Origin: Pseudomonas denitrificans (nom. rej.)
Lineage (GTDB): Bacteria; Pseudomonadota; Gammaproteobacteria; Pseudomonadales; Pseudomonadaceae
Direction: 5' to 3'
DNA length: 64,000 bases
NCBI RefSeq assembly: GCF_008807415.1
Contig: NZ_CP043626.1
Coordinates: forward strand, 3,720,001 to 3,784,000
Of this stretch, positions 20,473-30,190 are shown piece after piece; within the stretch, counting starts at the first letter, position 1; each line of letters starts with the position of its first letter. Under the pieces are notes generated by a model. That model worked only from the letters and a program-made list of their open reading frames with translations. It did not search any database and had not been told where the DNA came from. The position numbers and the translations under genes were made by a program.

Positions 20473-21244
20473 CTTCATCACTCCGCTTGGAAAGCTCCCC
20501 GCGGGCAGCTTTCTGTGTCTCGGTGAGAATACCCCGCAGGATATTCATCTCCAGCTTGCTGACACCGGCACGGCCATACAGGCGGCGCAGGCGCGACATC
20601 AGGTGGCGCGGCTTCTGCGGGTCAAGGAACTGGATATCCACCAGGGTCGACTCCAGGTGCGCGTAGAAGCGCTCCAGCTCGTCCGACGTCACCGGGACGC
20701 TGTTGAGCATGGCAGTGGACTCGACCTTCTCCTGCTTGGTCGGCTGCCCCTGAACGGCCAGCCAGGCCATGCGCACCTCGTAGACCAGCACCTGCACCGC
20801 CGTCGCCAGGTTCAGCGAGCTGAACTCGGGATTGGCCGGGATGTGCACATGGAACTGACATCGCTGCAGCTCCTCGTTGGTCAGGCCGGCGTATTCACGA
20901 CCGAACACCAGCGCAACCTCGCCACCCTGCTGGACATGCTCCAGGCTGGTGGTGGCGCACTCGCGAGGATCGAGCAGCGGCCAGGGGATGCGACGATCAC
21001 GCGCACTGGTGCCGAGCACCAGGCTGCAGCCCGCCAGGGCATCTTCCAGAGTGGGAACGACCACGGCCGCATCGAGGATGTCATCGGCGCCGGAGGCGCG
21101 AGCGCGGGCCTCGCCACTGGGGAAATCCATCGGATCGACCAGGACCAGGCGCGACAGGCCCATGTTCTTCATCGCACGGGCCGTACCGCCGATATTGCCG
21201 GGATGGCTGGTGTTGACCAGCACCACGCGAATTTTGTCGAGCAA
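20465..21244 (-). CDS. trmJ: tRNA (cytidine/uridine-2'-O-)-methyltransferase TrmJ, TTG start
   Basis: A 259-residue SPOUT methyltransferase that methylates the ribose at position 32 of tRNAs; in P. aeruginosa it matters for oxidative-stress survival. Motifs: [35 protein letters not shown] and [11 protein letters not shown] (knot). The start is best placed at TTG 21244 (LDKIRVV), with GGAG seven bases upstream, because homologues begin MLDRIRVV; an ATG at 21259 would add five unrelated residues. It is divergent from suhB. Confidence 0.93.
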   Translation of the reverse strand: MLDKIRVVLVNTSHPGNIGGTARAMKNMGLSRLVLVDPMDFPSGEARARASGADDILDAAVVVPTLEDALAGCSLVLGTSARDRRIPWPLLDPRECATTSLEHVQQGGEVALVFGREYAGLTNEELQRCQFHVHIPANPEFSSLNLATAVQVLVYEVRMAWLAVQGQPTKQEKVESTAMLNSVPVTSDELERFYAHLESTLVDIQFLDPQKPRHLMSRLRRLYGRAGVSKLEMNILRGILTETQKAARGELSKRSDEDV

Positions 21245-21390
21245 CGCGCGACTCCACACAAAAGCGAAAAAGGGAGGGAATCCTACCGCAGCAGTGGGGC
21301 TTGCGCCACGCAGGCGACAGGTCGCTCTATTAACTCCATGGCTTTCTGCTAGAATGTCCGGCTTTCTTTAACGACCCAGGTGACCTCTCC

Positions 21391-22206
21391 ATGCAGCCTA
21401 TGCTGAATATCGCCCTGCGCGCCGCTCGCAGCGCCGGTGAACTGATCTTCCGCTCCATCGAACGCCTGGACACCCTGTCGGTCAACGAGAAAGAAGCCAA
21501 CGACTACGTCACCGAAGTCGATCGCGCGGCCGAGCTCTCCATCGTCACCGCCCTGCGCAAGGCCTACCCGAACCACGGGATCATGGGCGAAGAAGGCGGC
21601 ATGCTCGAAGGCAGCGGCGAAGGCGCCGACTACCTGTGGATCATCGATCCGCTGGATGGCACCACCAACTTCATCCACGGTGTTCCGCACTACGCGGTCA
21701 GCATTGCCTGCAAATACCGCGGCCGCCTCGAGCACGCCGTGGTCCTCGACCCGGTCCGCCAGGAAGAATTCACCGCCAGCCGTGGCCGTGGCGCCGCACT
21801 GAACGGCCGTCGCCTGCGCGTCAGCAACCGCAAGAGCCTGGAAGGCGCCCTGCTCGGCACCGGCTTCCCGTTCCGCGACAGCCAGATGGACAACCTGGAC
21901 GCCTACCTGGGCATGTTCCGCAGCCTGGTCGGCCAGACCGCCGGCATCCGCCGCGCCGGCGCCGCCAGCCTCGACCTGGCCTATGTCGCCGCCGGTCGCT
22001 ACGACGCCTTCTGGGAGTTCGGCCTGTCCGAGTGGGACATGGCCGCTGGCGCCCTGCTGATCCAGGAAGCGGGCGGCCTGGTGAGCGATTTCACCGGCGG
22101 TCACGAGTTCCTCGAGAAAGGCCAGATCGTCGCTGGCAACACCAAGTGCTTCAAGGCGCTGCTGACCAGCATCCAGCCGCACCTGCCGGCCTCGCTCAAG
22201 CGCTGA
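21391..22206 (+). CDS. suhB: Inositol-1-monophosphatase SuhB
   Basis: A 271-residue Mg-dependent phosphatase that also works in rRNA antitermination and, in P. aeruginosa, affects virulence regulation. Metal-site motifs: GEEGG, IDPLDGTTNF and WDMAAGALL. Start ATG 21391 gives the usual length. A possible -10 (TAGAAT) lies about 35 bases upstream. It is followed by a strong terminator. Confidence 0.96.
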   Translation: MQPMLNIALRAARSAGELIFRSIERLDTLSVNEKEANDYVTEVDRAAELSIVTALRKAYPNHGIMGEEGGMLEGSGEGADYLWIIDPLDGTTNFIHGVPHYAVSIACKYRGRLEHAVVLDPVRQEEFTASRGRGAALNGRRLRVSNRKSLEGALLGTGFPFRDSQMDNLDAYLGMFRSLVGQTAGIRRAGAASLDLAYVAAGRYDAFWEFGLSEWDMAAGALLIQEAGGLVSDFTGGHEFLEKGQIVAGNTKCFKALLTSIQPHLPASLKR

Positions 22207-22223
22207 GCCTGAGCCACGACAGA

Positions 22224-22250
22224 AAAAGCCCGGCAATGCCGGGCTTTTTT
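22224..22250 (+). terminator. Intrinsic terminator of suhB
   Basis: GCCCGGC (22228-22234), loop AAT, GCCGGGC (22238-22244), then six T. The left flank is an A-run, so it can also act leftward. Confidence 0.88.
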
Positions 22251-22293
22251 GTGCCTGCGAGAAGGCAAATCCTGCACCTGAAGCCATAGCCTT

Positions 22294-22322
22294 CGGCGAT
22301 TCGCGAGCAGGCTCGCTCCTAC
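22294..22322. repeat. REP-like Pseudomonas repeat
   Basis: GGCGATTCGCGAGCAGGCTCGCTCCTAC-type sequence with the imperfect inverted core GCGAGC/GCTCGC. Elements of this kind are scattered between genes in Pseudomonas. It lies between convergent suhB and the glycine-zipper gene. Confidence 0.6.
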
Positions 22323-22334
22323 AAAGAGCCAAAG

Positions 22335-22362
22335 AAAAAGGCGCCCATCGGGCGCCCTCTTC
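22335..22362. terminator. Hairpin terminator for the glycine-zipper gene
   Basis: GGCGCCC-ATC-GGGCGCC flanked by an A-run on the left (U-run in leftward RNA) and CTCTT on the right. It stands just past the stop of the leftward gene at 22383. Confidence 0.75.
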
Positions 22363-22382
22363 GTTCCACACCTGGCGACTGC

Positions 22383-22919
22383 TTATTGCTGACCCAGGAT
22401 CAGTCGGCCGCTCTTGTCGACCGGAATCTGCGAGCCCGGATCGCGATCCATGCGGACCTGACCGGCCTTGCCATCGAGCAGGTACTTCACGTCGTAGCCG
22501 ACAACCTTCTCGCTGGTGTCGTTGACGGTGTTGCAGCGGGTTTCGGTGGTGGTGTAGGTGTCACGCTCCTGCATGCCTTCCTGCACCTTGTTGCCCGCGT
22601 AGCCGCCGCCGATGGCGCCCGCCACGGTGGCGATCTTCTTGCCGTTGCCGCCGCCGATCTGGTTGCCCAGCAGGCCGCCCGCGATGGCGCCGATCGCCGT
22701 ACCGGCAATCTGGTGGGTGTCCTTGACCGGACGCTGATGGGTCACTGCCACGTCCTTGCAGACCTGGCGCGGATTCTTGATGGTTTCCTTGACCGGCTGA
22801 ACGGCGAGCACCTCGGCGTATTGCGGCGCGCGGTCCACCAGACTGTAGGTAGCCACAGCGCCACCGGCAGTCACGCCTACAGCGCCCAGCACGGTACCGA
22901 TTAGCAACGACTTGTTCAT
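22383..22919 (-). CDS. Glycine-zipper 2TM envelope protein (SlyB/Rcp-type)
   Basis: A 178-residue exported protein. Residues 1-25 are a signal or anchor (SLLIGTVLGAVGVTAGGAVATYSL). Residues about 73-110 form the glycine zipper (AIGAIAGGLLGNQIGGGNGKKIATVAGAIGGGYAGNK). The C-terminal domain has paired cysteines (C54 and one in TETRCNTV). Family members help outer-membrane integrity, but the exact job is unknown. There is no lipobox at the N-terminus, unlike classic SlyB. Confidence 0.8.
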   Translation of the reverse strand: MNKSLLIGTVLGAVGVTAGGAVATYSLVDRAPQYAEVLAVQPVKETIKNPRQVCKDVAVTHQRPVKDTHQIAGTAIGAIAGGLLGNQIGGGNGKKIATVAGAIGGGYAGNKVQEGMQERDTYTTTETRCNTVNDTSEKVVGYDVKYLLDGKAGQVRMDRDPGSQIPVDKSGRLILGQQ

Positions 22920-23028
22920 AAGGTTCTCCTGGTCTTTCTTCTCATTCGGGCCTCGCCCTTTACCTTGCCTTGGAGCAATCGATTTGTAAGAAAGTTCCGG
23001 CCGTTTCGTGACACAGCACCTACAAATG

Positions 23029-23054
23029 AAAACTCCCGCCGAAGCGGGAGTTTT
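23029..23054. terminator. Terminator after secF
   Basis: CTCCCGC (23033-23039), loop CGAA, GCGGGAG (23044-23050), with A- and T-runs on either side. It ends the leftward yajC-secD-secF transcript. Confidence 0.85.
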
Positions 23055-23078
23055 CTCTGGAAGGCCGGAAACGCTCTA

Positions 23079-23996
23079 TTAAGGGCGCTCGTCGACTTCC
23101 TTGCTCGGCGGCGGAATCAGGTCCTCAGTGGACAGGTTCAGCCAGATCAGCACCACGTTGGCGATGTAGATCGACGAGTAGGTACCCGCCATCACACCGA
23201 CGAACAGGGCAATGGAGAAACCGAACAGGTTGTCGCCGCCGAAGAACAGCAGAGCGGCGATCGCCAGCAGGGTCGACACCGAGGTGGCGATGGTCCGCAG
23301 CAGGGTCTGGCTGGTCGAGATGTTGATGTTGTCGATCAGGCTGGCCTTGCGCAGTACGCGGAAGTTTTCGCGCACCCGGTCGAAGATCACTATGGTGTCG
23401 TTCAGCGAGTAACCCACCACCGCCAGTACTGCGGCGAGCACGGTCAGGTCGAAGGTGATCTGGAAGAACGACAGCACGCCCATCACGATGATGGCGTCGT
23501 GGATCAGCGAGAGGATCGCACCCAGGGCGAACTTCCACTGGAAGCGGAAGCCCACGTACAGGAGGATGCCGCCCAGCGCCAGGAGCATGCCGAGGCCACC
23601 CTGGTCGCGCAGCTCTTCACCGACCTGCGGACCGACGTACTCGACGCCATTGACCTTGGCCGGGTTGGAAGCATCGGCCTTCTGCAGCGCAGTGGCGACC
23701 TTCTTGCCCAGTTCCGGGTCTTCGCTGGGCATGCGCACCAGAACGTCGCGGGTATCACCGAAGCTCTGCACCACGGCTTCGCTGTAACCGGCGGCGACCA
23801 GTTGCTCACGCACCTTGGAGAGGTCGGCAGGCTGCTCGTAGGTCAGCTTGATCGACGTACCGCCAGTGAAGTCCAGGCCGAAGTTGATGCCTTTGAAGAC
23901 CCAGCTGCCGAGGGCGATCAGGGTCAGGAGCAGGGTCGCGGCGAACGCAATGTTGCGCACGCCCATGAAGTTGATAGTACCGATCTTGATATTCAT
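23079..23996 (-). CDS. secF: Protein translocase subunit SecF
   Basis: A 305-residue RND-like inner-membrane protein. With SecD it uses proton motive force to pull proteins through SecYEG. Seen: TM1, the FGLDFTGGTSIKL motif, a periplasmic P1 domain, then five more TMs with VGYSLNDTIVIFDRVREN and the C-terminal YSSIYIAN. It follows secD by 10 bases. Confidence 0.97.
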   Translation of the reverse strand: MNIKIGTINFMGVRNIAFAATLLLTLIALGSWVFKGINFGLDFTGGTSIKLTYEQPADLSKVREQLVAAGYSEAVVQSFGDTRDVLVRMPSEDPELGKKVATALQKADASNPAKVNGVEYVGPQVGEELRDQGGLGMLLALGGILLYVGFRFQWKFALGAILSLIHDAIIVMGVLSFFQITFDLTVLAAVLAVVGYSLNDTIVIFDRVRENFRVLRKASLIDNINISTSQTLLRTIATSVSTLLAIAALLFFGGDNLFGFSIALFVGVMAGTYSSIYIANVVLIWLNLSTEDLIPPPSKEVDERP

Positions 23997-24006
23997 CTCT
24001 GGCCCC

Positions 24007-25869
24007 TTAGATCCACAGCTTCTTAACGTCGCGGCCGCCGTAGATCAGGTTCACCATTGCGCGGGTGACCATGATGGCAGTGAACATCGAGGTGAGAATA
24101 CCCAGGGACATGGTCACGGCGAAGCCCTTCACCGGGCCGGTGCCCATGGCGTAGAGGATGCCGCCGACCAGCAGCGAGGTCAGGTTGGCGTCGATGATCG
24201 CGGTGAAGGCGCGGTTGAAGCCTTCATGGATCGCCCGCTGTGTCGACATGCCCGCCGCCAGCTCTTCTCGTATCCGCGAGAAGATCAGCACGTTGGCGTC
24301 CACCGCCATACCCATGGTCAGCACGATACCCGCGATACCCGGCAGGGTCAGGGTCGCGCCGAGGATCGACATCAACGCCACCAGCATGACCATGTTGAAG
24401 GCCAGGGCGACAGTGGCGATCACGCCGAAGAAGCGGTAGATGACGATGATGAACAGGGAAACGAAAACCATGCCCCACAGGGAAGCGTCGATACCCTTGG
24501 CGATGTTGTCAGCACCCAGGCTCGGGCCGATGGTGCGTTCTTCAGCGAAGTACATCGGCGCAGCCAGGCCACCAGCGCGCAGCAGCAGGGCCAGTTCCGA
24601 GGACTCGCCCGGGGCGTCCAGGCCGGTGATGCGGAACTGGTTGCCCAGCGGCGACTGGATGGTCGCCAGGCTGATGATCTGCTTCTCTTCCTTGAACGCC
24701 GGAACAGCGACTTCCTGCTCGACGCCGTCGACGACCTGCTTGGTGTAGCGGGTGATCGGCTTCTGCTCGATGAACACCACAGCCATGCTGCGGCCGACGT
24801 TGTTGCGGGTCGCGCGGTTCATCAGCTCGCCACCGTGGCCATCCAGACGGATGTTCACCTGCGGACGGCCGTTCTCGTCGAAGCTGGCGCTGGCGTCGGT
24901 GACCTGGTCACCGGTGATGATCACGCCCCGCTCCAGGCTCGCCGGCGGGCGACGCGGCTCGCGGAAATCGAAGGTCTCGGTGGAGGACTTGATCGCATCC
25001 GGCTCGGCGGCCAGGCGGAACTCCAGGTTGGCGGTCTTGCCGAGGATGCGCTTGGCTTCAGCGGTGTCCTGTACGCCCGGCAGCTCGACGACGATGCGGT
25101 TGGCGCCCTGGCGCTGTACCAGCGGCTCGGACACGCCCAGCTCGTTCACGCGGTTGCGGACGGTGGTGAGGTTCTGCTTGATCGAGTATTCGCGGATTTC
25201 GGCCAGCTTGGTGGCGGTCATGGCCAGGCGCAGGACCTGCACGCCATTACGCTCGCTCTGGGCGGTTTCGAAATCGCGGAAATCCTTGGCGATGATCGAC
25301 TTGGCCTTGTCCAGGTCGGCTTCTTCGGTGAAGCCCAGCTGGATGCCGCCGTCCTGCACAGGCAGGCTGCGGTAGCGCACGCGCTCCTTACGCAGGGCGC
25401 TCTTGACCTCGTTCTCGTACACCTTCATACGAGCGTCGACGGCTTTCTCCATATCCACTTCCAGCAGGAAGTGCACACCACCGGACAGGTCGAGACCCAG
25501 TTTCATCGGGTGGGCGGCGATATTGCGCAGCCAGTTCGGCGTGGTCTGGGCCAGGTTCAGGGCGACCACGTAGTCGTCACCCAGCGCGCGGCGGACGATG
25601 TCCTTGGCCGGCAACTGGTCTTCCTGCTTGACCAGACGGATCAGGCCGCTGTTCTTGCCCAGCGAGCCAGCCTTGACGGCGATACCGGCATCGGCGAGCG
25701 CCTTGCTGGCCTTGTCGACGTCGGCCTGGGTGACCTGCAGCGCGGTGCTCGCGCCACTGATCTGGACGGCCGGATCGTCAGGATAGAGGTTGGGTGCGGA
25801 ATAGATGAAACCGACGGCCAGGACCGCCAGGATCAGCAGATACTTCCACAGGGGATACTTGTTGAGCAT
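24007..25869 (-). CDS. secD: Protein translocase subunit SecD
   Basis: A 620-residue partner of SecF. Seen: TM1, then GLDLSGGVHFLLEVD, the large periplasmic P1 domain with NRVNELGVSEPLVQRQG and VELPGVQD, and the C-terminal membrane domain with MAVDANVLIFSRIREE. Its length is normal for gamma-proteobacteria. Confidence 0.97.
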   Translation of the reverse strand: MLNKYPLWKYLLILAVLAVGFIYSAPNLYPDDPAVQISGASTALQVTQADVDKASKALADAGIAVKAGSLGKNSGLIRLVKQEDQLPAKDIVRRALGDDYVVALNLAQTTPNWLRNIAAHPMKLGLDLSGGVHFLLEVDMEKAVDARMKVYENEVKSALRKERVRYRSLPVQDGGIQLGFTEEADLDKAKSIIAKDFRDFETAQSERNGVQVLRLAMTATKLAEIREYSIKQNLTTVRNRVNELGVSEPLVQRQGANRIVVELPGVQDTAEAKRILGKTANLEFRLAAEPDAIKSSTETFDFREPRRPPASLERGVIITGDQVTDASASFDENGRPQVNIRLDGHGGELMNRATRNNVGRSMAVVFIEQKPITRYTKQVVDGVEQEVAVPAFKEEKQIISLATIQSPLGNQFRITGLDAPGESSELALLLRAGGLAAPMYFAEERTIGPSLGADNIAKGIDASLWGMVFVSLFIIVIYRFFGVIATVALAFNMVMLVALMSILGATLTLPGIAGIVLTMGMAVDANVLIFSRIREELAAGMSTQRAIHEGFNRAFTAIIDANLTSLLVGGILYAMGTGPVKGFAVTMSLGILTSMFTAIMVTRAMVNLIYGGRDVKKLWI

Positions 25870-25889
25870 GACACCGCCCGTTATGACGC

Positions 25890-25908
25890 GGGGCGCATCT
25901 TGCGCCCC
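25890..25908. other. Hairpin between yajC and secD
   Basis: GGGGCGC and GCGCCCC form a 7-bp stem around ATCTT in the yajC-secD gap. There is no U-run, so a processing or attenuation role is more likely than termination. Confidence 0.4.
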
Positions 25909-25933
25909 GTCGGTTGGGTTTCTAGGTGGAGGA

Positions 25934-26275
25934 TCAGATCGCCTTCAGGGTGCCTTTCGGCAGGGTCGCGGCGATCGCGGCCTTCTGGAACTTCAGCTCG
26001 ACGTTGTCGGAAACCTCGACGACGACGAAGTCCTCGGCGACCTTGGTCACCTTGCCGGCGATACCGGCGGAAGTGACGACTTCATCGCCCTTCTGCAGGC
26101 CGGACAGCAGGTTCTTGTGCTCTTTCGAGCGCTTGGCCTGGGGACGCCAGATCATCAGGTAGAAGATGACCAGGAAACCGACCAGGAAAATCCACTCGAA
26201 GCCAGTGCCGGCCGGGCCTGCAGCAGCGGCGGGAGCTGCGGCGTCAGCGTAGGCAGCGGGAATCAGAAAACTCAT
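25934..26275 (-). CDS. yajC: Sec translocon accessory protein YajC
   Basis: A 113-residue single-span membrane protein (helix about 28-45, FEWIFLVGFLVIFYLMIWRPQ) with a cytoplasmic C-terminal domain (GDEVVTSAGIAGKV). It belongs to the SecDF-YajC complex. The ATG at 26275 follows the tgt stop in the usual order; the upstream frame is spurious. Confidence 0.95.
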   Translation of the reverse strand: MSFLIPAAYADAAAPAAAAGPAGTGFEWIFLVGFLVIFYLMIWRPQAKRSKEHKNLLSGLQKGDEVVTSAGIAGKVTKVAEDFVVVEVSDNVELKFQKAAIAATLPKGTLKAI

Positions 26276-26313
26276 TGGAAACTCCTGTCTCAAAGCTTTT
26301 TCGATGAATAAGG

Positions 26314-27444
<1,131 letters not shown>

Positions 27445-28488
27445 TCAGTCCTCGGGGCCGCGCGGTGCAGGGTTGCGGGTGATGAACATGGCATCGCCGT
27501 AGCTGAAGAAGCGATAGCCCTGCTCCACTGCCGCCGCATAGGCGGCCATGGTCTCGGGGTAGCCGGCGAAGGCGGAGACCAGCATCAGCAGGGTGGATTC
27601 GGGCAGGTGGAAGTTGGTGACCAGGGCGTCGACCACGTGGAACGGCCGCCCGGGGAAGATGAAGATGTCGGTGTCGCCACTGAACGGTTTGAGCACGCCG
27701 TCACGGGCCGCGCTTTCCAGCGAACGCACGCTGGTGGTGCCGACGGCGACCACGCGGCCACCGCGCGCCTTGCAGGCGGCCACGGCATCGACCACGTCCT
27801 GGCTGACTTCCAGCCATTCGTTGTGCATGTGGTGATCTTCGATGCGCTCCACGCGCACCGGCTGGAAGGTGCCGGCGCCGACGTGCAGGGTGACGAAGGC
27901 GGTATCCACGCCCTTGGCGCGGATCGATTCCAGCAGCGCCTCGTCGAAATGCAGGCCGGCGGTCGGTGCGGCCACGGCGCCCGCGCGCTCGGCATAGACG
28001 GTCTGGTAACGCTCGCGGTCGGCGTCTTCATCCGGACGGTCTATATAAGGCGGCAGCGGCATGTGGCCGACGCGCTCCAGCAGCGGCAACACGTCCTCGC
28101 TGAAGCCCAGTTCGAACAGCGCGTCGTGGCGCTGCAGCATCTCGGCCTCGCCACCGCCGTCGATGAGGATCTTCGACCCCGGCTTGGGGGATTTGCTGGA
28201 GCGCACGTGAGCCAGCACGCGGTGGCTGTCCAGCACGCGCTCCACGAGGATTTCCAGCTTGCCGCCGGAAGCCTTCTGGCCGAACAGGCGGGCAGGGATT
28301 ACCCGGGTGTTGTTGAACACCATCAGGTCACCCGGCTTGAGGAAGCCGAGGATGTCAGCGAATTGCCGGTGGCTGAGCTCGCCGCTCGGACCGTCCAGCA
28401 CCAGCAGACGGCTGGAGCGGCGTTCAGGTAGCGGATGGCGGGCGATCAGCGCCTCGGGCAGGTCGAAATGAAAGTCAGCGACGCGCAT
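27445..28488 (-). CDS. queA: SAM:tRNA ribosyltransferase-isomerase
   Basis: A 347-residue enzyme that adds the epoxycyclopentanediol ring to preQ1-tRNA, the step after Tgt. Motifs: [45 protein letters not shown]-type [13 protein letters not shown] and [11 protein letters not shown]. The upstream gap to tRNA-Leu is about 105 bases, and the two are divergently transcribed. Confidence 0.97.
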   Translation of the reverse strand: MRVADFHFDLPEALIARHPLPERRSSRLLVLDGPSGELSHRQFADILGFLKPGDLMVFNNTRVIPARLFGQKASGGKLEILVERVLDSHRVLAHVRSSKSPKPGSKILIDGGGEAEMLQRHDALFELGFSEDVLPLLERVGHMPLPPYIDRPDEDADRERYQTVYAERAGAVAAPTAGLHFDEALLESIRAKGVDTAFVTLHVGAGTFQPVRVERIEDHHMHNEWLEVSQDVVDAVAACKARGGRVVAVGTTSVRSLESAARDGVLKPFSGDTDIFIFPGRPFHVVDALVTNFHLPESTLLMLVSAFAGYPETMAAYAAAVEQGYRFFSYGDAMFITRNPAPRGPED

Positions 28489-28553
28489 GGGGGAGCTTTC
28501 TCGAAGGGGCGCACATCTTACTGGATATGCCGATTTCTGACCATGCGAGCCGA

Positions 28554-28582
28554 TTGACCGGCGCAGAGCGCCTCCCTATACT
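28554..28582 (+). promoter_or_regulatory. Promoter of tRNA-Leu
   Basis: TTGACC (28554-28559), a 17-base spacer and TATACT (28577-28582). The start would fall a few bases before the tRNA at 28594. The GC-rich sequence after the -10 resembles a stringent discriminator. Confidence 0.85.
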
Positions 28583-28593
28583 GCCGCGCCATT

Positions 28594-28679
28594 GCCTCGG
28601 TGGCGGAATGGTAGACGCGGCGGATTCAAAATCCGTTTCTGGCGACAGAGTGAGAGTTCGAGTCTCTCCCGGGGCACCA
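28594..28679 (+). tRNA. tRNA-Leu (anticodon CAA)
   Basis: 86 nt with encoded CCA. Acceptor GCCTCGG pairs with CCGGGGC (one wobble); anticodon loop TTCAAAA gives CAA; a long variable arm marks it as class II; T-arm loop TTCGAGT. It is the last core gene before the prophage, so it is the likely integration site, with phage DNA to its right. Confidence 0.96.
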
Positions 28680-28682
28680 AAT

Positions 28683-28716
28683 AAAGCCCGCAAGATACTG
28701 ATCTTGCGGGCTTTTT
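28683..28716 (+). terminator. Terminator of tRNA-Leu
   Basis: AAAGCCCGCAAGAT (28683-28696) pairs perfectly with ATCTTGCGGGCTTT across ACTG and is followed by a T-run. Because it directly follows CCA, it may be either chromosomal or part of attL. Confidence 0.9.
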
Positions 28717-28725
28717 CATTTCCGA

Positions 28726-28745
28726 TGGCGTAATTTTGGCGTAAT
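28726..28745. repeat. Tandem TGGCGTAAT repeat near attL
   Basis: TGGCGTAAT occurs at 28726-28734 and again at 28737-28745 (period 11), about 50 bases past the tRNA 3' end. The position and one-helical-turn spacing suit integrase arm-type sites, but this is inference. Confidence 0.4.
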
Positions 28746-28825
28746 ACCTACCGACACGCCGGAACTGCTGCCACCAGCTTCTTCTCGTACCCGATCCTCT
28801 GCCGCCCAATCTATAGGCAAAAGAA

Positions 28826-28857
28826 AGCCGCCACGGCCTGGAAGGGAGCGGGCGGCT
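28826..28857 (-). terminator. Leftward terminator-like hairpin at the prophage edge; rest of 28717-29070 empty
   Basis: AGCCGCC (28826-28832) and GGCGGCT (28851-28857) form a stem; leftward RNA continues UUUCUUUUG. It could stop the long late transcript before the host tRNA. Apart from this and the TGGCGTAAT repeats, no gene is seen between 28717 and 29070. Confidence 0.5.
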
Positions 28858-29070
28858 AAATGCTTGTCTGTTCAGAGACTCCAAAAGTGTAGGTCTCCAC
28901 CATCCGGCGGCAAGCGAACCGGCGTGCCACATTTACTACCGCTCGTCCGCCTGTCCGCGCACACGCCCTACCTAAGCTAACTTTTCCTCGCCCACTCTTG
29001 GATTGGCCTACTGGCTGAGCCGTTCAGGGCGTAACCGTGAGGTGAAAACAAGCTGAGGAAGGACCGAGTC

Positions 29071-29325
29071 GTGGATGATCGCGAACTGGAGCTTATGGAG
29101 GCGGCTGTTACCGCCTTCCTGTGTCTTGTGCCGGCACTTGCCGAGCAAATTGAACAGGGCGTTCCTGCTGGCTCAAGCAGAGCCGAGCGGAACCTTCACA
29201 GGCAACAAAAGGGATGGGCAGAGCTCTGCCATTCAGCGCACCGAACCGGCGTCGATCCCATGGAGTACGCCAGGCAGGTAGTTGCTGTACATAGGCAAGA
29301 TCAGCGAACGCGACACCTCAACTGA
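29071..29325 (+). CDS. Small unknown protein, paralogue of the gene at 29691
   Basis: 84 residues from GTG 29071, with AGGAAGGA upstream; an ATG at 29075 is in another frame. I do not recognise the family. It aligns with the 94-residue neighbour: both have LVPxL near residue 20, a central tryptophan followed by A/I and paired alanines, and a GVDPMEYA / GLTPAEYS motif near the end. It is helical and soluble, with no signal. It is transcribed against the late operon and ends before a terminator, which suits a gene expressed in the lysogen. Confidence 0.6.
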   Translation: MDDRELELMEAAVTAFLCLVPALAEQIEQGVPAGSSRAERNLHRQQKGWAELCHSAHRTGVDPMEYARQVVAVHRQDQRTRHLN

Positions 29326-29456
29326 GACCGCCTGTCGAGCGCGCGGTGCATCTGACGAAAAAATGAGTTCAAGCTGCTACGACGGGGCCAGGAAGGAGAT
29401 ACATTCAGGTTGCAGCCGAAGGAACGGCTCACGTTAATCCCCTGAGTCGCCGTCTT

Positions 29457-29489
29457 GAAGCCCCGCTCACTCTCCAGGTGCGGGGCTTC
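29457..29489. terminator. Terminator between the two small plus-strand genes; rest of 29326-29690 without gene
   Basis: GAAGCCCCGC (29457-29466) pairs with GCGGGGCTTC (29480-29489), followed by TCGTTT. Farther on, GCATTTGC occurs twice (29529 and 29543). I see no coding region in 29326-29690; it should hold the promoter of the next gene. Confidence 0.7.
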
Positions 29490-29690
29490 TCGTTTGTGTC
29501 GCCCGTCCTAAAGCCTTACAATTTGAAAGCATTTGCTTGCACGCATTTGCACTCCTTGTAGGCCGCCTCGGACGACTTGTTCTTGGTGGCCTTTTTTATT
29601 GGTCTACCCAAAACGTCTCTGGCACAGACGCGGCGGCAATACCATCTCTCTGGCTACACTCTCCGTGAATGATCTCGGGAGAGAGGAGAG

Positions 29691-29975
29691 ATGTATCAGC
29701 CGCATCATGATCTGCTGAATGAAGCTTCGGAAATATATCTTCGACTCGTACCCTCTCTATCCAGAGAGGTTGCCGCGGAGATGCCTCCAGACTTCACCGA
29801 AGCCGATTGGAATCTTGTTCAGAGTCAGGTTTGCTGGGCAGCAATTGCAAGCGCAGCAGATCGCTTGGGGCTGACGCCAGCTGAGTATTCGATCAGGCTG
29901 CTTCGTTTCCGAGATCGCGAAAAATCACTTTCTTATTGGCAGGCTGCCAATGCCGCCATCAAGCCAACCTCATAG
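29691..29975 (+). CDS. Small unknown protein, paralogue of the gene at 29071
   Basis: 94 residues (MYQPHHDLLNEASEIYLRLV...) with a strong AGGAGAG just before ATG. It shares LVPSL, the W...A..AADRLGLTPAEYS core and a charged tail with the 84-residue neighbour. Its 3' end overlaps the opposing Rz1 gene by 43 bases. GC content is visibly lower than in the surrounding late genes. Function unknown; the position beside attL and the opposite strand suggest a lysogenic-conversion (moron) gene. Confidence 0.62.
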   Translation: MYQPHHDLLNEASEIYLRLVPSLSREVAAEMPPDFTEADWNLVQSQVCWAAIASAADRLGLTPAEYSIRLLRFRDREKSLSYWQAANAAIKPTS

Positions 29976-30190
29976 CCCTTCCGCTGCTCCAGCTCCGCCA
30001 GCAAGGCACGCACCTTGGTCTGCAGGCTGTCGCTCTTCTGGAGCGAGGCCGTGGCCCAGGTCGGCACATCCACAGCCGGCGCTCTACACGGAACCGCCAC
30101 CGGCACCTCCACGCGCACCGTGCGCGGCTCAGGCTCGACCTGGCCGGCGCAGCCCGCCAGCGCGACCACCAACACCAGAAGCCACTTCAT
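29933..30190 (-). CDS. o-spanin, Rz1-like lipoprotein
   Basis: 85 residues from ATG 30190. The signal MKWLLVLVVALAGC ends in lipobox LAGC (lipidated C14), and a proline-rich stretch (EPEPRTVRVEVPVAVP) follows, as in Rz1 outer-membrane spanins. It overlaps the Rz stop by four bases (ATGA). With Rz it fuses inner and outer membranes at the end of lysis. Confidence 0.8.
   Translation of the reverse strand: MKWLLVLVVALAGCAGQVEPEPRTVRVEVPVAVPCRAPAVDVPTWATASLQKSDSLQTKVRALLAELEQRKGYEVGLMAALAACQ

Noticed and set aside
22294..22322. REP-like sequence as an insertion-sequence end
   Set aside because: No transposase or paired inverted repeat; fits a common Pseudomonas REP.
23848..26076. 742-codon plus-strand open frame opposite secD/secF/yajC
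   Set aside because: Shadow of GC-rich codon use; the minus strand codes for canonical SecD, SecF and YajC.
28576..28932. 118-codon minus-strand frame across tRNA-Leu
   Set aside because: It translates the antisense of a tRNA (LVPRERLELSLCRQKR), a well-known false gene.
29529..29550. GCATTTGC repeats as a CRISPR remnant
   Set aside because: Only two short copies, no spacers and no cas genes anywhere.
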